Of a stretch of DNA of 64,000 nucleotides, positions 8,132 to 18,155 are shown in pieces. The stretch is from G965247775 sp965247775 (GTDB taxonomy: Bacteria; Chloroflexota; Dehalococcoidia; Bin125). The notes below the pieces were generated by a model that was not told where the DNA came from, ran no database searches, and was given only the letters and a program-made list of their open reading frames with translations. How positions within the stretch are numbered: the first letter of the stretch is position 1; the number at the start of each line of letters is the position of its first letter. Location: assembly GCA_965247775.1 (NCBI GenBank), contig OZ252031.1, positions 1,364,001-1,428,000 of the forward strand, read 5' to 3'. A program made the translations under genes and the position numbers.

Positions 8132-9661
8132 TCAGCGTCTCCAGCCCGTCTCCACGCCCGCGCGCTGCCCGCCCTCGGCGCCGCGCCAGTCGCCCGATCC
8201 GGACCCGATCCCCCGGGCGGCGTCTCGCTCCCCGGCCTGCTGGAAGTACGCCGCGGCCGCCAGCACCGCCGTCTCGGCGCTGCCCCCCCCATCCCCCGGC
8301 GGCATGCGGAAGGACTCTTCCACGTAGTCCGTGCTGATCTCCCCCGCCAGGAAGTGCGGGTCCTCCAGGATCGCCTGATGGAACGGAATCGTGGTGTGCA
8401 CACCTGCGATCTCGAACTCCCGCAACGCCCGCCGCATGCGCGCGATGCACCGGTCGCGATCCTCGCCCCAGGTGATCACCTTCGCCAGCAGCGAGTCGTA
8501 GTGCACCCCCACCTCCATCCCCCGATGCAGCATCCCGTCCACCCGCACCCCGGGGCCCGCCGGCTCGCGGTAGTACAGCACCGACCCCGTCGACGGCAAG
8601 AAGCCGTTCTCGGGATCCTCGGCCGTGATCCGGCACTCCATCGCCCAGCCCCGGATCGGCCGCTCCGCCGCGCCGTAGCCCAGCGGCCGCCCGGCCGCGA
8701 TGCGCAGCTGATCCTGCACCAGGTCCACCCCCCGCACCAGCTCCGTCACCGGATGCTCCACCTGCAGCCGCGCGTTCATCTCCAAGAACACGATCTGACC
8801 ACCGTCGTAGACGAGGCATTCCACGGTGCCGGCGTTCTCGTAGCCGCAGGCCCGCACCACCGTCGCCGCGATGTCCTCCAGCCGCGCCCGCAGCTCCGCA
8901 CCCACGGCCGGCGAGGGCGCCTCCTCCAGCAGCTTCTGCCGCCGCCGCTGCAGCGAGCACTCCCGCTCCCCCAGCGTGACGACGTTGCCCTCCTGGTCGG
9001 CCAGCACCTGCACCTCGATGTGACGAGCCGGGCGCAGCAACTTCTCGATGAACACCGCGTCGTCCCCGAAGGCGGCCCGGGCCTCTTCTTGGGCGTTGAC
9101 CATCGCCCGGGCCAGCTGCTCTTCGCTTCGCACCACCCGAATGCCCTTGCCTCCACCCCCCGCCACCGCTTTCACGATGGCCGGGAAGCCCGTCTCCCGT
9201 GACGCCGCCACCGCCGCCTCCACCGTGTGGACCGGCTCGATCGTCCCCGGCACAATCGGCACCCCCGCCGCCCGCACCAGCTGCCGCGAGGCGATCTTGT
9301 CGCCCATTTCCTCCATCGCGGCCGCCGGCGGGCCCACGAAGGTCAGCCCCGCGCCCTCGCAGGCCCGCACGAACCCGGCGTTCTCCGCCAGGAACCCGTA
9401 CCCAGGGTGCACCGCGTCCGCGCCCGCGCGCTCCGCGACCTCCAGCAGGCGCTCAACGTTGAGGTAGCTCTCCGCGGCCGCGGCCGGACCGATCGCGTAG
9501 GCCTCGTCGGCCAGGCGCACATGCGGCAGATCCGCGTCCACCTCCGAGTAGACCGCGACCGTCCCGATCCCCAAATCCCGCGCTCCGCGCACGATGCGCA
9601 ACGCGATCTCCCCGCGGTTCGCGATCAGGAGCTTGCGAAAGAGGGGGCGCTCCGACGGCAT
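8132..9661 (-). CDS. accC: Biotin carboxylase subunit of acyl-CoA carboxylase
   Basis: This 509-residue ATP-grasp enzyme carboxylates biotin on the carrier protein. The N-terminus LFRKLLIANRGEIALRIVRG, the ATP-binding GGGGKGIRVV loop, the KLLRPARHIEVQVLAD strand and EMNARLQVEHPVTE are all present, followed by the C-terminal biotin carboxylase domain (FHQAILEDPHFLAGE). The start is ATG 9661; the frame continues upstream but without homology. The last 30 residues are Gly/Arg-rich and unlike normal AccC ends, while the neighbouring frame encodes a more usual end (ARAWRRAG) running into the carrier protein. This suggests an ancestral alpha-subunit fusion split by a frameshift. Confidence 0.93.
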   Translation of the reverse strand: MPSERPLFRKLLIANRGEIALRIVRGARDLGIGTVAVYSEVDADLPHVRLADEAYAIGPAAAAESYLNVERLLEVAERAGADAVHPGYGFLAENAGFVRACEGAGLTFVGPPAAAMEEMGDKIASRQLVRAAGVPIVPGTIEPVHTVEAAVAASRETGFPAIVKAVAGGGGKGIRVVRSEEQLARAMVNAQEEARAAFGDDAVFIEKLLRPARHIEVQVLADQEGNVVTLGERECSLQRRRQKLLEEAPSPAVGAELRARLEDIAATVVRACGYENAGTVECLVYDGGQIVFLEMNARLQVEHPVTELVRGVDLVQDQLRIAAGRPLGYGAAERPIRGWAMECRITAEDPENGFLPSTGSVLYYREPAGPGVRVDGMLHRGMEVGVHYDSLLAKVITWGEDRDRCIARMRRALREFEIAGVHTTIPFHQAILEDPHFLAGEISTDYVEESFRMPPGDGGGSAETAVLAAAAYFQQAGERDAARGIGSGSGDWRGAEGGQRAGVETGWRR

Positions 9662-9752
9662 GGGATCCTTCCCCGGCCCCCTGATTGCAAACGAGGGCTC
9701 GCGCTGCCGGATGATACCGGGCAGCACGGGGGTCGCGGAACGTCCCCAGCGC

Positions 9753-11561
9753 TCAGCGGCGGCGCTCCCCCACCTCCGCCAGCAGATCCGTCGTGAAATC
9801 GTCCACCGAGACGGCCCCCAGATCCTCACCGCCCCGTTTGCGCACCGCCACCGCGTCGGCTTCCACCTCCCGGTCGCCCACCACCAGCAGGTAGGGAATC
9901 TTCTCCAGCTGGCCCCGGCGCACCTTCGCGTTCATCCGCTCGCCGCCCTCGTCCAGCTCGACGCGCAGCGGATCGTGCGCCGGGCCGGCCGAGCGCAGAC
10001 GCTCCGCCACGGCCCGCGCGAACGGAAGGTGCCGGTCCGCAATGGGAATCAGCCGCGCCTGCACCGGCGCCAGCCAGGCCGGGAAGCTCCCGGCGTAGTG
10101 CTCGATCAGGATCCCCAGGAAGCGCTCCGTGGTCCCCGTCACCGCCCGATGCAGCACCACCGGCGTGTGGCGCTCGCCGTCGTCGCCCACGTACTCACAG
10201 CCCAAGCGGCCGGGCTGGATGAAATCCACCTGGATCGTCGAGAGCTGCCACTCGCGATCCAGCACGTCCTTGGCGAAGAAATCGGCCTTGGGACCGTAGA
10301 AGGCCGCTTCCCCCTCCTCCTCGTCGTACGGCAGCCCGGAGGACTCCAGCGCCTCGCGCAGCGCCGCCACCGCCGCCTCCCACTTCTCCGCCTCGTCCAT
10401 GTACGTGCCGTCGCCGTCGGGCAGCGAGAGCGCCACCCGGTAGTCCGTCAGCCCGTACGTCTCCAGCGCCTCCCGCACCACGTCCAGGCAGAGCGCGAAC
10501 TCGGCCTGCACCTGCGCCGGCGTGCAGAAGATGTGGCAGTCGTCCTGCGTCAGCGCCCGCACCCGCGTCAGCCCCGTCAGCTCGCCCGACTTCTCATCGC
10601 GGTAGAGCGTGGCGAACTCCGAATAGCGCTGCGGCAACTCCCGGTAGCTGTGCAGTTCCGTGTTGTACAGCGTCATGTGCGAGGGACAGTTCATCGGCTT
10701 CAGGAAGGACTCGCTCTCCCCCTGCGCCATCGGGGGAAACATGCTCGCGCGGTAGTTCGCCAGATGCCCCGATCGCTCGAACAGCTTCCCCTTGGCCAGG
10801 TGGCCGGTCCAGACGTGCTGGAACCCCCGCCGCGTCTGAATTTCTCGGATGAAGCTCTCCATCGTGTGACGCACGATCTCCCCCTTGGGCAGGAAGAGGG
10901 GCAGCCCCGGGCCCACGTCCTCCGCGAAGGTGAAGAGCCCAAGCTCCTTGCCCAGCCGCCGGTGGTCGCGCGCCTGCGCCTCCTCCAAGCGACGGAACTG
11001 TGCCTCCAGCTCCTCCTCCGTCGCAAAGAGGGCCCCGTACACCCGCTGTAGCTGGGGCCGCGTCTCGTCGCCGCGCCAGTACGCGCCCGCAACCGACGTC
11101 AGCCGGAACGCGCCCAACTGCTTCGTGTGCTGCACGTGCCCGCCGCGGCAGAGATCCGTGAAATCGGCGTGCGTGCACAGGCCGAGTCGATCGCTGTCCG
11201 CGCTGAACTCGTCGATCAACTCCAGCTTGAACGGCTGATCCGCGAAGCGCGCCCGCGCCTCCGCGACCCCCACCTCCTCCCAGACGAACCGATGGCCGCG
11301 CTTGCGTTCCTTCCGCATGCGCCGCTCGATCTCGCGCAGATCCTCCGGCGTCAGCGGCCGTGGCAACAGGAAGTCGTAGTAGAAGCCCGTCTCGATCGGC
11401 GGCCCAATAGCGATCTTGGCCTCAGGGAACAGCTGCAGCACCACCTGCGCCAGCACGTGCGCCGCGGAGTGCCGCATTCGCCGCAGCCACTCCTCGGGTT
11501 CCACGGCGTCGCGCCCGGCGATGGCCGCAGCGGGCGGGTCCCGCCTCGCGCGCTCCGCCAT
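9753..11561 (-). CDS. thrS: Threonyl-tRNA synthetase lacking the TGS domain
   Basis: ThrRS charges tRNA-Thr and edits mis-acylated serine. The 602-residue protein starts almost directly with the SAD editing domain (HSAAH at residues 31-35, GPPIETGFYYDF, CTHADFTDLCRGGH), then the class II core with the zinc cysteine in KPMNCPSHM (about 292), motif 2 TRVRALTQDDCHIFC, motif 3 AVTGTTERFLGILIEHYAG, and the anticodon-binding domain. The N-terminal TGS/ubiquitin-like domain of longer ThrRS (about 640 aa) is missing, as in some bacterial lineages. AAGGAGG sits 7 bases before the ATG. It is transcribed in the direction of accC, 91 bases away. Confidence 0.96.
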   Translation of the reverse strand: MAERARRDPPAAAIAGRDAVEPEEWLRRMRHSAAHVLAQVVLQLFPEAKIAIGPPIETGFYYDFLLPRPLTPEDLREIERRMRKERKRGHRFVWEEVGVAEARARFADQPFKLELIDEFSADSDRLGLCTHADFTDLCRGGHVQHTKQLGAFRLTSVAGAYWRGDETRPQLQRVYGALFATEEELEAQFRRLEEAQARDHRRLGKELGLFTFAEDVGPGLPLFLPKGEIVRHTMESFIREIQTRRGFQHVWTGHLAKGKLFERSGHLANYRASMFPPMAQGESESFLKPMNCPSHMTLYNTELHSYRELPQRYSEFATLYRDEKSGELTGLTRVRALTQDDCHIFCTPAQVQAEFALCLDVVREALETYGLTDYRVALSLPDGDGTYMDEAEKWEAAVAALREALESSGLPYDEEEGEAAFYGPKADFFAKDVLDREWQLSTIQVDFIQPGRLGCEYVGDDGERHTPVVLHRAVTGTTERFLGILIEHYAGSFPAWLAPVQARLIPIADRHLPFARAVAERLRSAGPAHDPLRVELDEGGERMNAKVRRGQLEKIPYLLVVGDREVEADAVAVRKRGGEDLGAVSVDDFTTDLLAEVGERRR

Positions 11562-11725
11562 CGTTCAACCTCCTTGCGGCGCACGCCGGCCCCGGCCGCA
11601 GCCGGAGGGGGACGCCGCCCCACCCCGGATCTGGACACGCGGGCCCTGCGCTGGGCCCCGCCGGCGCCCCGGATCCGTCCGGGGCCGAGCCCGCCGCGCA
11701 GGCCTCGTCGTCGGATGTCCCCCGC

Positions 11726-11802
11726 TGGTGGGCGATACTGGATTTGAACCAGTGACCTCTGCGATGTCAACGCAGCGCTCTAGCCAACTGAGCTAACCGC
11801 CC
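11726..11802 (-). tRNA. tRNA-Val (GAC)
   Basis: The 77-base tRNA folds with acceptor GGGCGGT pairing to ATCGCCC, D-arm GCTC...GAGC, and anticodon stem CTGCG/CGCAG around loop TTGACAT with anticodon GAC. The T-loop is TTCAAAT. The 3' ACCA end is encoded in the DNA. It lies head-on to the tRNA-Lys/Leu pair and upstream of thrS on the same strand. Confidence 0.96.
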
Positions 11803-11813
11803 TCAGGATCGCC

Positions 11814-11843
11814 AATGTAGAGCGCCCCTTCAAAGGGGGTCAA
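11814..11843 (-). promoter_or_regulatory. tRNA-Val promoter
   Basis: Minus-strand TTGACC (11838-11843), an 18-base spacer, and TACATT (11814-11819) end 11 bases before the mature tRNA 5' end. Confidence 0.55.
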
Positions 11844-11875
11844 TTTGGCCCGCGCCCGCGCTCCCGTCAGGCCCG

Positions 11876-11904
11876 TTGACCCCCTACCATGGGCTGGATA
11901 GGGT
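11876..11904 (+). promoter_or_regulatory. Promoter of the tRNA-Lys/tRNA-Leu pair
   Basis: TTGACC (11876-11881), a 17-base spacer and TAGGGT (11899-11904). It points at the tRNA-Lys gene, about 58 bases downstream, and is back-to-back with the tRNA-Val promoter. Confidence 0.55.
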
Positions 11905-11962
11905 GTCCGCCACGGTCGCAAGCCCTGCGGCCTGCCACCGTGGCGGAGAGATCGCCGGACGA

Positions 11963-12038
<76 letters not shown>

Positions 12039-12105
12039 CTTTCGGCCCGCCCCGACGATCCCACCCCCCTGACGTCCGCTCGGGCCAACACGCGCCGCAC
12101 GGGGC

Positions 12106-12190
12106 GGGGAAGTGTCGGAACTGGTAGACGAGCATGATTTAGGATCATGTGCCGCAAGGCGTAGGAGTTCGAGTCTCCTCTTCCCCACCA
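12106..12190 (+). tRNA. tRNA-Leu (TAG)
   Basis: An 85-base class II tRNA with a long variable arm. Acceptor GGGGAAG pairs with CTTCCCC, the anticodon stem CATGA/TCATG holds loop TTTAGGA with anticodon TAG, the variable arm is near TGCCGCAAGGCGT, and the T-loop is TTCGAGT. CCA is encoded. Its last 10 bases are part of a 21-bp tandem duplication. Confidence 0.95.
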
Positions 12191-12222
12191 ACGCCGCCGG
12201 CTTCCCCACCAACGCCGCCGGC
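12181..12222 (+). repeat. 21-bp tandem duplication of the tRNA-Leu 3' end
   Basis: The sequence TTCCCCACCAACGCCGCCGGC occurs at 12181-12201 and again, identical, at 12202-12222. The first copy includes the last ten bases of tRNA-Leu with its CCA. Duplicated tRNA 3' ends are the usual trace of site-specific integration, but with the copies directly adjacent a replication slippage event is as likely. Confidence 0.9.
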
Positions 12223-12244
12223 GCCGGCCCCCAGGGACAGCACC

Positions 12245-13265
12245 ATGCCCGAGCCGCTCCTTCAGATCCAGAACTTGCAGACGCACTTCTTCACTGCCGA
12301 AGGCGTCGTCCGCGCTGTCAACGGCGTCACCTACGACGTCCAACCCGGCGAAACCCTGGGCCTGGTCGGCGAGAGCGGCAGCGGCAAGTCCGTCAGCGCC
12401 CTCTCCCTCATGCGCCTGGTCCCCAACCCCCCCGGCAAGATCGTCGGCGGTGAGGTCCTCTTCGACGGCGAGTCCCTCCTGGACGTCACGGATAAGCGCA
12501 TGCGCGAGATCCGCGGCAATGACATCGCCATGGTCTTCCAGGAGCCCATGACCTCCCTCAACCCCGTCCTCACCATCGGCCGCCAGCTCACCGAAGCGCT
12601 GGAGCTGCACCTGGATCTGACCGGCGACGACGCCAAGCGACGCGCCGTCGAACTCCTCCATCTGGTCGGCATCCCCGCCGCCGAAGAGCGCTTGGGTGAC
12701 TACCCGCACCAGTTCTCCGGCGGCATGCGCCAGCGCGTCATGATCGCCATGGGCCTCTCCTGCGACCCCAAACTGCTCCTCGCCGACGAGCCCACCACCG
12801 CCCTCGACGTCACCATCCAGGCCCAGGTCCTCGAGGTCATGGCCCGCCTCAGCCGCGAACTCGGTACCGCCGTCATCGTCATCACCCACAACCTCGGCGT
12901 CGTCGCGCGCTACGCCGACCGCGTCAACGTGATGTACGCCGGACGCATCGTCGAATCCGGCCCCGCCATGGAGATCTACCACCAGCCCCGCCACGCCTAC
13001 ACCCTGGGGCTGCTCGAATCCGTCCCCCGCCTCGACGCGCGCTCCGGCCGCCTCATCCCCATCGAGGGCACGCCGCCGGACCTCGCACACCTCCCCGAGG
13101 GCTGCGCCTTTGAGCCCCGCTGCCGCTTCGCCACTGATATCTGCCGGCAGGAGCGGCCCGACCTGACTGAGTACTCTCCGGGCCACACCATGGCCTGCTG
13201 GCATCCGGAGGAAGTGGCTGCGGAGGCCGAAGAGCAGGTGCTGGCGGCGGCTGGAGGCGAATCGG

Positions 13266-13273
<8 letters not shown>
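12245..13273 (+). CDS. Oligopeptide/dipeptide ABC transporter ATPase (OppD/DppD type)
   Basis: The 342-residue ATPase energises peptide or related solute import. Walker A GESGSGKS (about 42-49), Q-loop MVFQEPMTSLNP, signature FSGGMRQRV, Walker B LLLADEPTTALD and the C-terminal oligopeptide-transporter motif with cysteines (EGCAFEPRC...CRQERPDL) are visible. The start ATG 12245 gives MPEPLLQIQNLQ; upstream in-frame sequence belongs to tRNA-Leu. It overlaps the next ATPase by 8 bases. No permease or binding-protein gene is adjacent, so this pair must serve permeases encoded elsewhere. Confidence 0.94.
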
Positions 13274-14522
<1,249 letters not shown>

Positions 14523-14607
14523 CCGCCACCGGACCGCCCCTCCGCCCCCCCCCCGCCGCCGCCCAGCGCCCACGCCCGCGCAGCCGGCCTGGTACGATCG
14601 ATTGCAT

Positions 14608-16434
14608 ATGGAGCCCTCGCGGATCCGCAACTTCTGCATCATCGCCCACATCGACCACGGCAAATCCACCCTCTCGGACCGCCTGCTGGAAACGACCGGG
14701 ACGGTAGAGCCGCGCAAGATGTCGGCCCAGCTGCTGGACTCCATGGACCTGGAGCGGGAGAAGGGCATCACCATCAAGGCCCGCGCCGTGCGCATGCGCT
14801 ACGCCGCCCCCGGCGCCGACTACCAGCTCAACCTCATCGATACCCCCGGCCATGTCGACTTCGCCTACGAGGTTTCGCGCAGCCTCGCCGCCTGCGAGGG
14901 CGCCCTCCTCGTCGTCGATGCCGGCGCCGGCATCCAGGCCCAGACCCTGGCCAACGTCTACCTCGCCCTCGAACAGGACCTCACGATCCTGCCCGTGATC
15001 AACAAGATCGACCTCCCCGGCGCCCGGCCGGACCAGGTCGCGCGTGAACTCGTCGATGTGATCGGCTTCAGCGCCGACGAGATCCTGCGCGTCTCGGCCA
15101 AAACCGGAGAGGGTGTGCCGGAGCTGCTGGAGGCCATCCTCCAGCGCGTCCCGCCCCCCGCCGGCGACCCCGCCGCGCCGCCCCGCGCCCTCGTCTTCGA
15201 CCAGGCCTACGACCCCTTCAAGGGCGTCCTCGCCTACGTCCGCGTCGTCGATGGAACCTTGCAAGGCGCGGCGCCCCTGCGCCTCATGGCCACCGCGCAC
15301 CGCTTCGAACCCATGGAGTTCGGCAGCTTCTCTCCCGAACTCACCCCGCTCCCCGCCCTCCAGCCGGGAGAGGTCGGCTACGTCGCCACCGGCCTCAAGG
15401 AGGTCGCCGACGCACGCGTCGGCGACACGATCACCACCTGGGCCCGCCCCGCCACCGGCCCCCTCCCCGGCTACGCCGCAGCCAAACCCATGGTCTTCGC
15501 CGGGCTCTACCCCGCCCAGTCCACCGACTACCCCGAGCTAACCGACGCCCTGGCCAAGCTGCGCCTCAACGATTCCTCCCTGCAGTACCAGAAGGAAAGC
15601 TCGGCTGCGCTCGGGTTCGGCTACCGCATGGGCTTCCTCGGCCTCCTCCACATGGAGATCGTACGCGAGCGCCTCGAGCGCGAGTACGACCTCGATCTCA
15701 TCTTCACCGCCCCATCCGTCGAGTACGAGGTCGAAACCACCAGCGGCGCCGTGCGTCCCATCGACAACCCCGCCGATCTCCCCGACCCCACCCGCCTCGC
15801 CGAAGTGCGCGAGCCCTGGCTCCGCATCAGCGTCATCGCCCCCCACCGCTACGTCGGCGCCGTCATGGAGATCGTCACCGCCCGCCGCGGCAAGTTCGAG
15901 AAGATGGAATACCTCGAGCGCGGCGAGGTCTCTGCCCAGAGCGACCGCCTGCGCGTCCTCCTGGAGTACGAGATTCCCCTCGGCGAAATCCTCACCGACT
16001 TCTACGACGACCTCAAATCCCGCACCCAGGGCTACGCCAGCCTGGACTATCACTTCGTCGACTACCGCCCGGCCAAGCTCGTCAAGCTCGAAATCCTCGT
16101 CAACGGGGAGCCCGTCGACGCCCTCTCCGCCATCGTCCATGGTGAGCACGCGCAGCGGCAGGGTCGCGAACTGGTCGAGAAGCTCCGCTCCCGCATCCCC
16201 CGTCAGATGTTCGACGTCCCCGTCCAGGCCGCCATCGGCGGCAAGATCATCGCCCGCGAGACCGTCAAGGCCCAGCGCAAGAACGTCCTCTCCAAGTGTT
16301 ACGGCGGCGACGTCACCCGCAAGCGCAAGCTCCTCGCCAAGCAGGCCGAGGGCAAGCGGCGCATGAAACGCGTCGGCAACGTCGAGATCCCCCAGGAGGC
16401 CTTCATGGCCGTCCTCGAACTCGGCCGGGGCTAG
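14608..16434 (+). CDS. lepA: Elongation factor 4 (ribosomal back-translocase)
   Basis: EF4/LepA (608 aa) is a ribosome-dependent GTPase acting on stalled or mistranslocated ribosomes. G1 AHIDHGKST (13-21), G3 DTPGHVDF, G4 NKIDLP, and the LepA-specific C-terminal domain (CYGGDVTRKRKLLAKQAEGK) are intact. The frame opens with TTG at 14602, but ATG 14608 matches the family start. A TACGAT -10-like box at 14593-14598 ends only 9 bases before ATG 14608, so the mRNA may be leaderless. It stands alone, tail-to-tail with the next gene. Confidence 0.97.
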   Translation: MEPSRIRNFCIIAHIDHGKSTLSDRLLETTGTVEPRKMSAQLLDSMDLEREKGITIKARAVRMRYAAPGADYQLNLIDTPGHVDFAYEVSRSLAACEGALLVVDAGAGIQAQTLANVYLALEQDLTILPVINKIDLPGARPDQVARELVDVIGFSADEILRVSAKTGEGVPELLEAILQRVPPPAGDPAAPPRALVFDQAYDPFKGVLAYVRVVDGTLQGAAPLRLMATAHRFEPMEFGSFSPELTPLPALQPGEVGYVATGLKEVADARVGDTITTWARPATGPLPGYAAAKPMVFAGLYPAQSTDYPELTDALAKLRLNDSSLQYQKESSAALGFGYRMGFLGLLHMEIVRERLEREYDLDLIFTAPSVEYEVETTSGAVRPIDNPADLPDPTRLAEVREPWLRISVIAPHRYVGAVMEIVTARRGKFEKMEYLERGEVSAQSDRLRVLLEYEIPLGEILTDFYDDLKSRTQGYASLDYHFVDYRPAKLVKLEILVNGEPVDALSAIVHGEHAQRQGRELVEKLRSRIPRQMFDVPVQAAIGGKIIARETVKAQRKNVLSKCYGGDVTRKRKLLAKQAEGKRRMKRVGNVEIPQEAFMAVLELGRG

Positions 16435-16438
16435 TGCG

Positions 16439-16455
16439 GCGGCGCGAGACGCCGC
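16439..16455. terminator. Hairpin between convergent genes (possible bidirectional terminator)
   Basis: GCGGCG (16439-16444) pairs with CGCCGC (16450-16455) around the loop CGAGA, in the 28-base gap between the lepA stop and the stop of the convergent gene. There is no T-tract, which is common in such GC-rich genomes. Function is inferred only from position. Confidence 0.35.
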
Positions 16456-16462
16456 GCCGCCT

Positions 16463-17959
16463 CTAGACCCCGCCCTCGGCCTCCGCCACAACGGCCTCCC
16501 GATCCGGCGCGTCGGCAGCCGCTCCACCGGGGGGAGCTTCGGCGCCCGCGCCCACCGCCGGCGCTGCTCGACTCTCGTCCGCGGGTCCGGCCGCGGGCAG
16601 ATCCGCCGCCTCCGCCTCGTCCCCCTCCTCCACGGCCAGCAGCCCCTCCGTCTGCAGGATCGTCTCCCGGATGCCCGCCAGCGTCTCCGCGTCCGCCCCT
16701 TCCAGCGCATAGCTCACCAGCGCGAACAGGGCGTCGCCCGGGATCAGTGCATAGCCGAAGTTCGCGCAGGCGTTGACCAGCGTCTCCGCGTACGCCTTGC
16801 GCCGCACCGACGGCTTCAGCGTCCGCTCCCCGTTGACGACGATCACCCCCTTGCGCCGCTCGCCCGAGCGCAGGAACTCCTCCTCGATCCGCCGCTGCAG
16901 AGCCAGGTAGCTGCGCTCACTCACCGTGCCCTGCGAGGCGTCGATCTCCAGCAGCGCCACCCGCTCCTCCTCCGCCTCCTCCGCACCGTCCCGCAGCAGG
17001 GCGGGCCGATCCAGCTCCACGTCAATGTGGAAGCCCAGAGTCCGGAAGGCCTCCCGCACCAGCGGCTCCAACGCGTACCGGCCGTCCCGCCACAGCAGAC
17101 CCCGGTACTTTCCCGCTTCGGCTTGGTAGGCTCGCGCCTCCACGAAGCGGCTCTCCGCCTCCGCGAACGCGCCCTCCGCCTGCTCCAACTGCTTCTGCGC
17201 CTCGGTCAATCCGGGCAGGTCGTAGTCCTTCAGCCACGGCGGCGGCGACTCCAGCGGCGGCGTCTCCAGCGCCCGCCGGATGCACTCCAGCAGGCTGTCC
17301 CGGAACGGCTGCCGCGAGGTGCCGCGCGGGGTCAGCCGTGGCGCCGGCAGGAACACCACCCGCCCCGCCCCCACGCGGAAGTCCACCGCTACGTCCGCCC
17401 CACCCTCGCTTCGGCCGAAGACCTGCCCCACGTTGGCGAAGTCCGGAATCTTCCTCACGTCCCACCGCGCTCGGTAGCTGAGCCGGTTGCCCAGGTCGTC
17501 GAGATAGGGACTGAAGGCGTGGGCGGGGTCCAGCGCCCGCATCCGCGTGCCGTCCCCCGGCAGCAGCTGCGGCGGCCGGTATGCCACGCCCGCCGCCGCC
17601 GGCACGATCGTGTAGCGGGTCGCCCCGGGCAGCGTGGTCACCACCGGATGAGGCACGTTCGGGTAGGTCATCACCACGATCAGCCCGCCCCGCCGCACCA
17701 TCCGCAGCAGCTCCTCACGCCGCTGCTCCAGCAGCTCCCCCAGCCCGAAGTGAAAGGCGCCCGTCGTGCCGGCCGCCACCGGCGTGCCGTCGGGCTTCTT
17801 CAGGTCGGCGGAGCCCGTCGCGATCCCCTCGATCTGCTCCGAGACGACCCGCAGGTCCAGCACGCAGGCGTCGTATTCGAACAGGGCCGGCGCGTTCGCG
17901 ATCGAGTGGTTGTCCGCTTGGGGGTCGGGGATGGGGAAGCCGACGGAGACGATCCGCAT
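16463..17959 (-). CDS. Unknown protein: amidotransferase-like N-terminus plus restriction-endonuclease-like C-terminus
   Basis: I do not recognise this 498-residue protein as a named family. The first 230 residues look like an alpha/beta Rossmann-type or glutamine-amidotransferase-like fold (MRIVSVGFPIPDPQADNH, GGLIVVMTYPNVPHPV, GRVVFLPAPRL), without a clear catalytic cysteine. A charged helical stretch follows (TEAQKQLEQAEGAFAEAESR). Residues about 310-440 resemble a PD-(D/E)xK nuclease-like fold (RYALEPLVREAFRTLGF, VALLEIDASQG, GVIVVNGERTLKPSVRRKAY), but where active nucleases have ExK it reads EID. The last 60 residues are Ala/Glu/Pro-rich and probably disordered. The start ATG 17959 was chosen because homology-like sequence begins there and GGAAAAGAG precedes it. 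It may bind nucleic acid or be a degenerate sensor; this is inference. Confidence 0.7.
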   Translation of the reverse strand: MRIVSVGFPIPDPQADNHSIANAPALFEYDACVLDLRVVSEQIEGIATGSADLKKPDGTPVAAGTTGAFHFGLGELLEQRREELLRMVRRGGLIVVMTYPNVPHPVVTTLPGATRYTIVPAAAGVAYRPPQLLPGDGTRMRALDPAHAFSPYLDDLGNRLSYRARWDVRKIPDFANVGQVFGRSEGGADVAVDFRVGAGRVVFLPAPRLTPRGTSRQPFRDSLLECIRRALETPPLESPPPWLKDYDLPGLTEAQKQLEQAEGAFAEAESRFVEARAYQAEAGKYRGLLWRDGRYALEPLVREAFRTLGFHIDVELDRPALLRDGAEEAEEERVALLEIDASQGTVSERSYLALQRRIEEEFLRSGERRKGVIVVNGERTLKPSVRRKAYAETLVNACANFGYALIPGDALFALVSYALEGADAETLAGIRETILQTEGLLAVEEGDEAEAADLPAAGPADESRAAPAVGAGAEAPPGGAAADAPDREAVVAEAEGGV

Positions 17960-18118
17960 CGGCGCTGCTCTTTTCCTCGGCGGCTTCCAGCGCGACCCAG
18001 GCCGCGCGGGAGCGCCCCCTGCCGTTAATGGTACGGCCGCTCCCGGAAGCTCGGCAATTTCGCCCAACGCCAATGATCGCCCCGGCGCCATTCACGTTTC
18101 GGTTAGCCCGGTCCGTAA

Positions 18119-18148
18119 TTGACCGCGCCCGATCCCCCTCGTTAGCCT
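18119..18148 (+). promoter_or_regulatory. SRP RNA promoter
   Basis: TTGACC (18119-18124) and TAGCCT (18143-18148) with an 18-base spacer, 7-8 bases before the expected 5' end of the SRP RNA. Confidence 0.5.
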
Positions 18149-18155
18149 GGATCTG

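Noticed and set aside
11562..11725. A T-box-like motif upstream of thrS (GGGTGGGGCGGCG on the minus strand, 11613-11625)
   Set aside because: It matches 11 of 13 bases of the T-box core, but only 164 bases separate tRNA-Val from thrS and no Stem I or specifier loop could be recognised.
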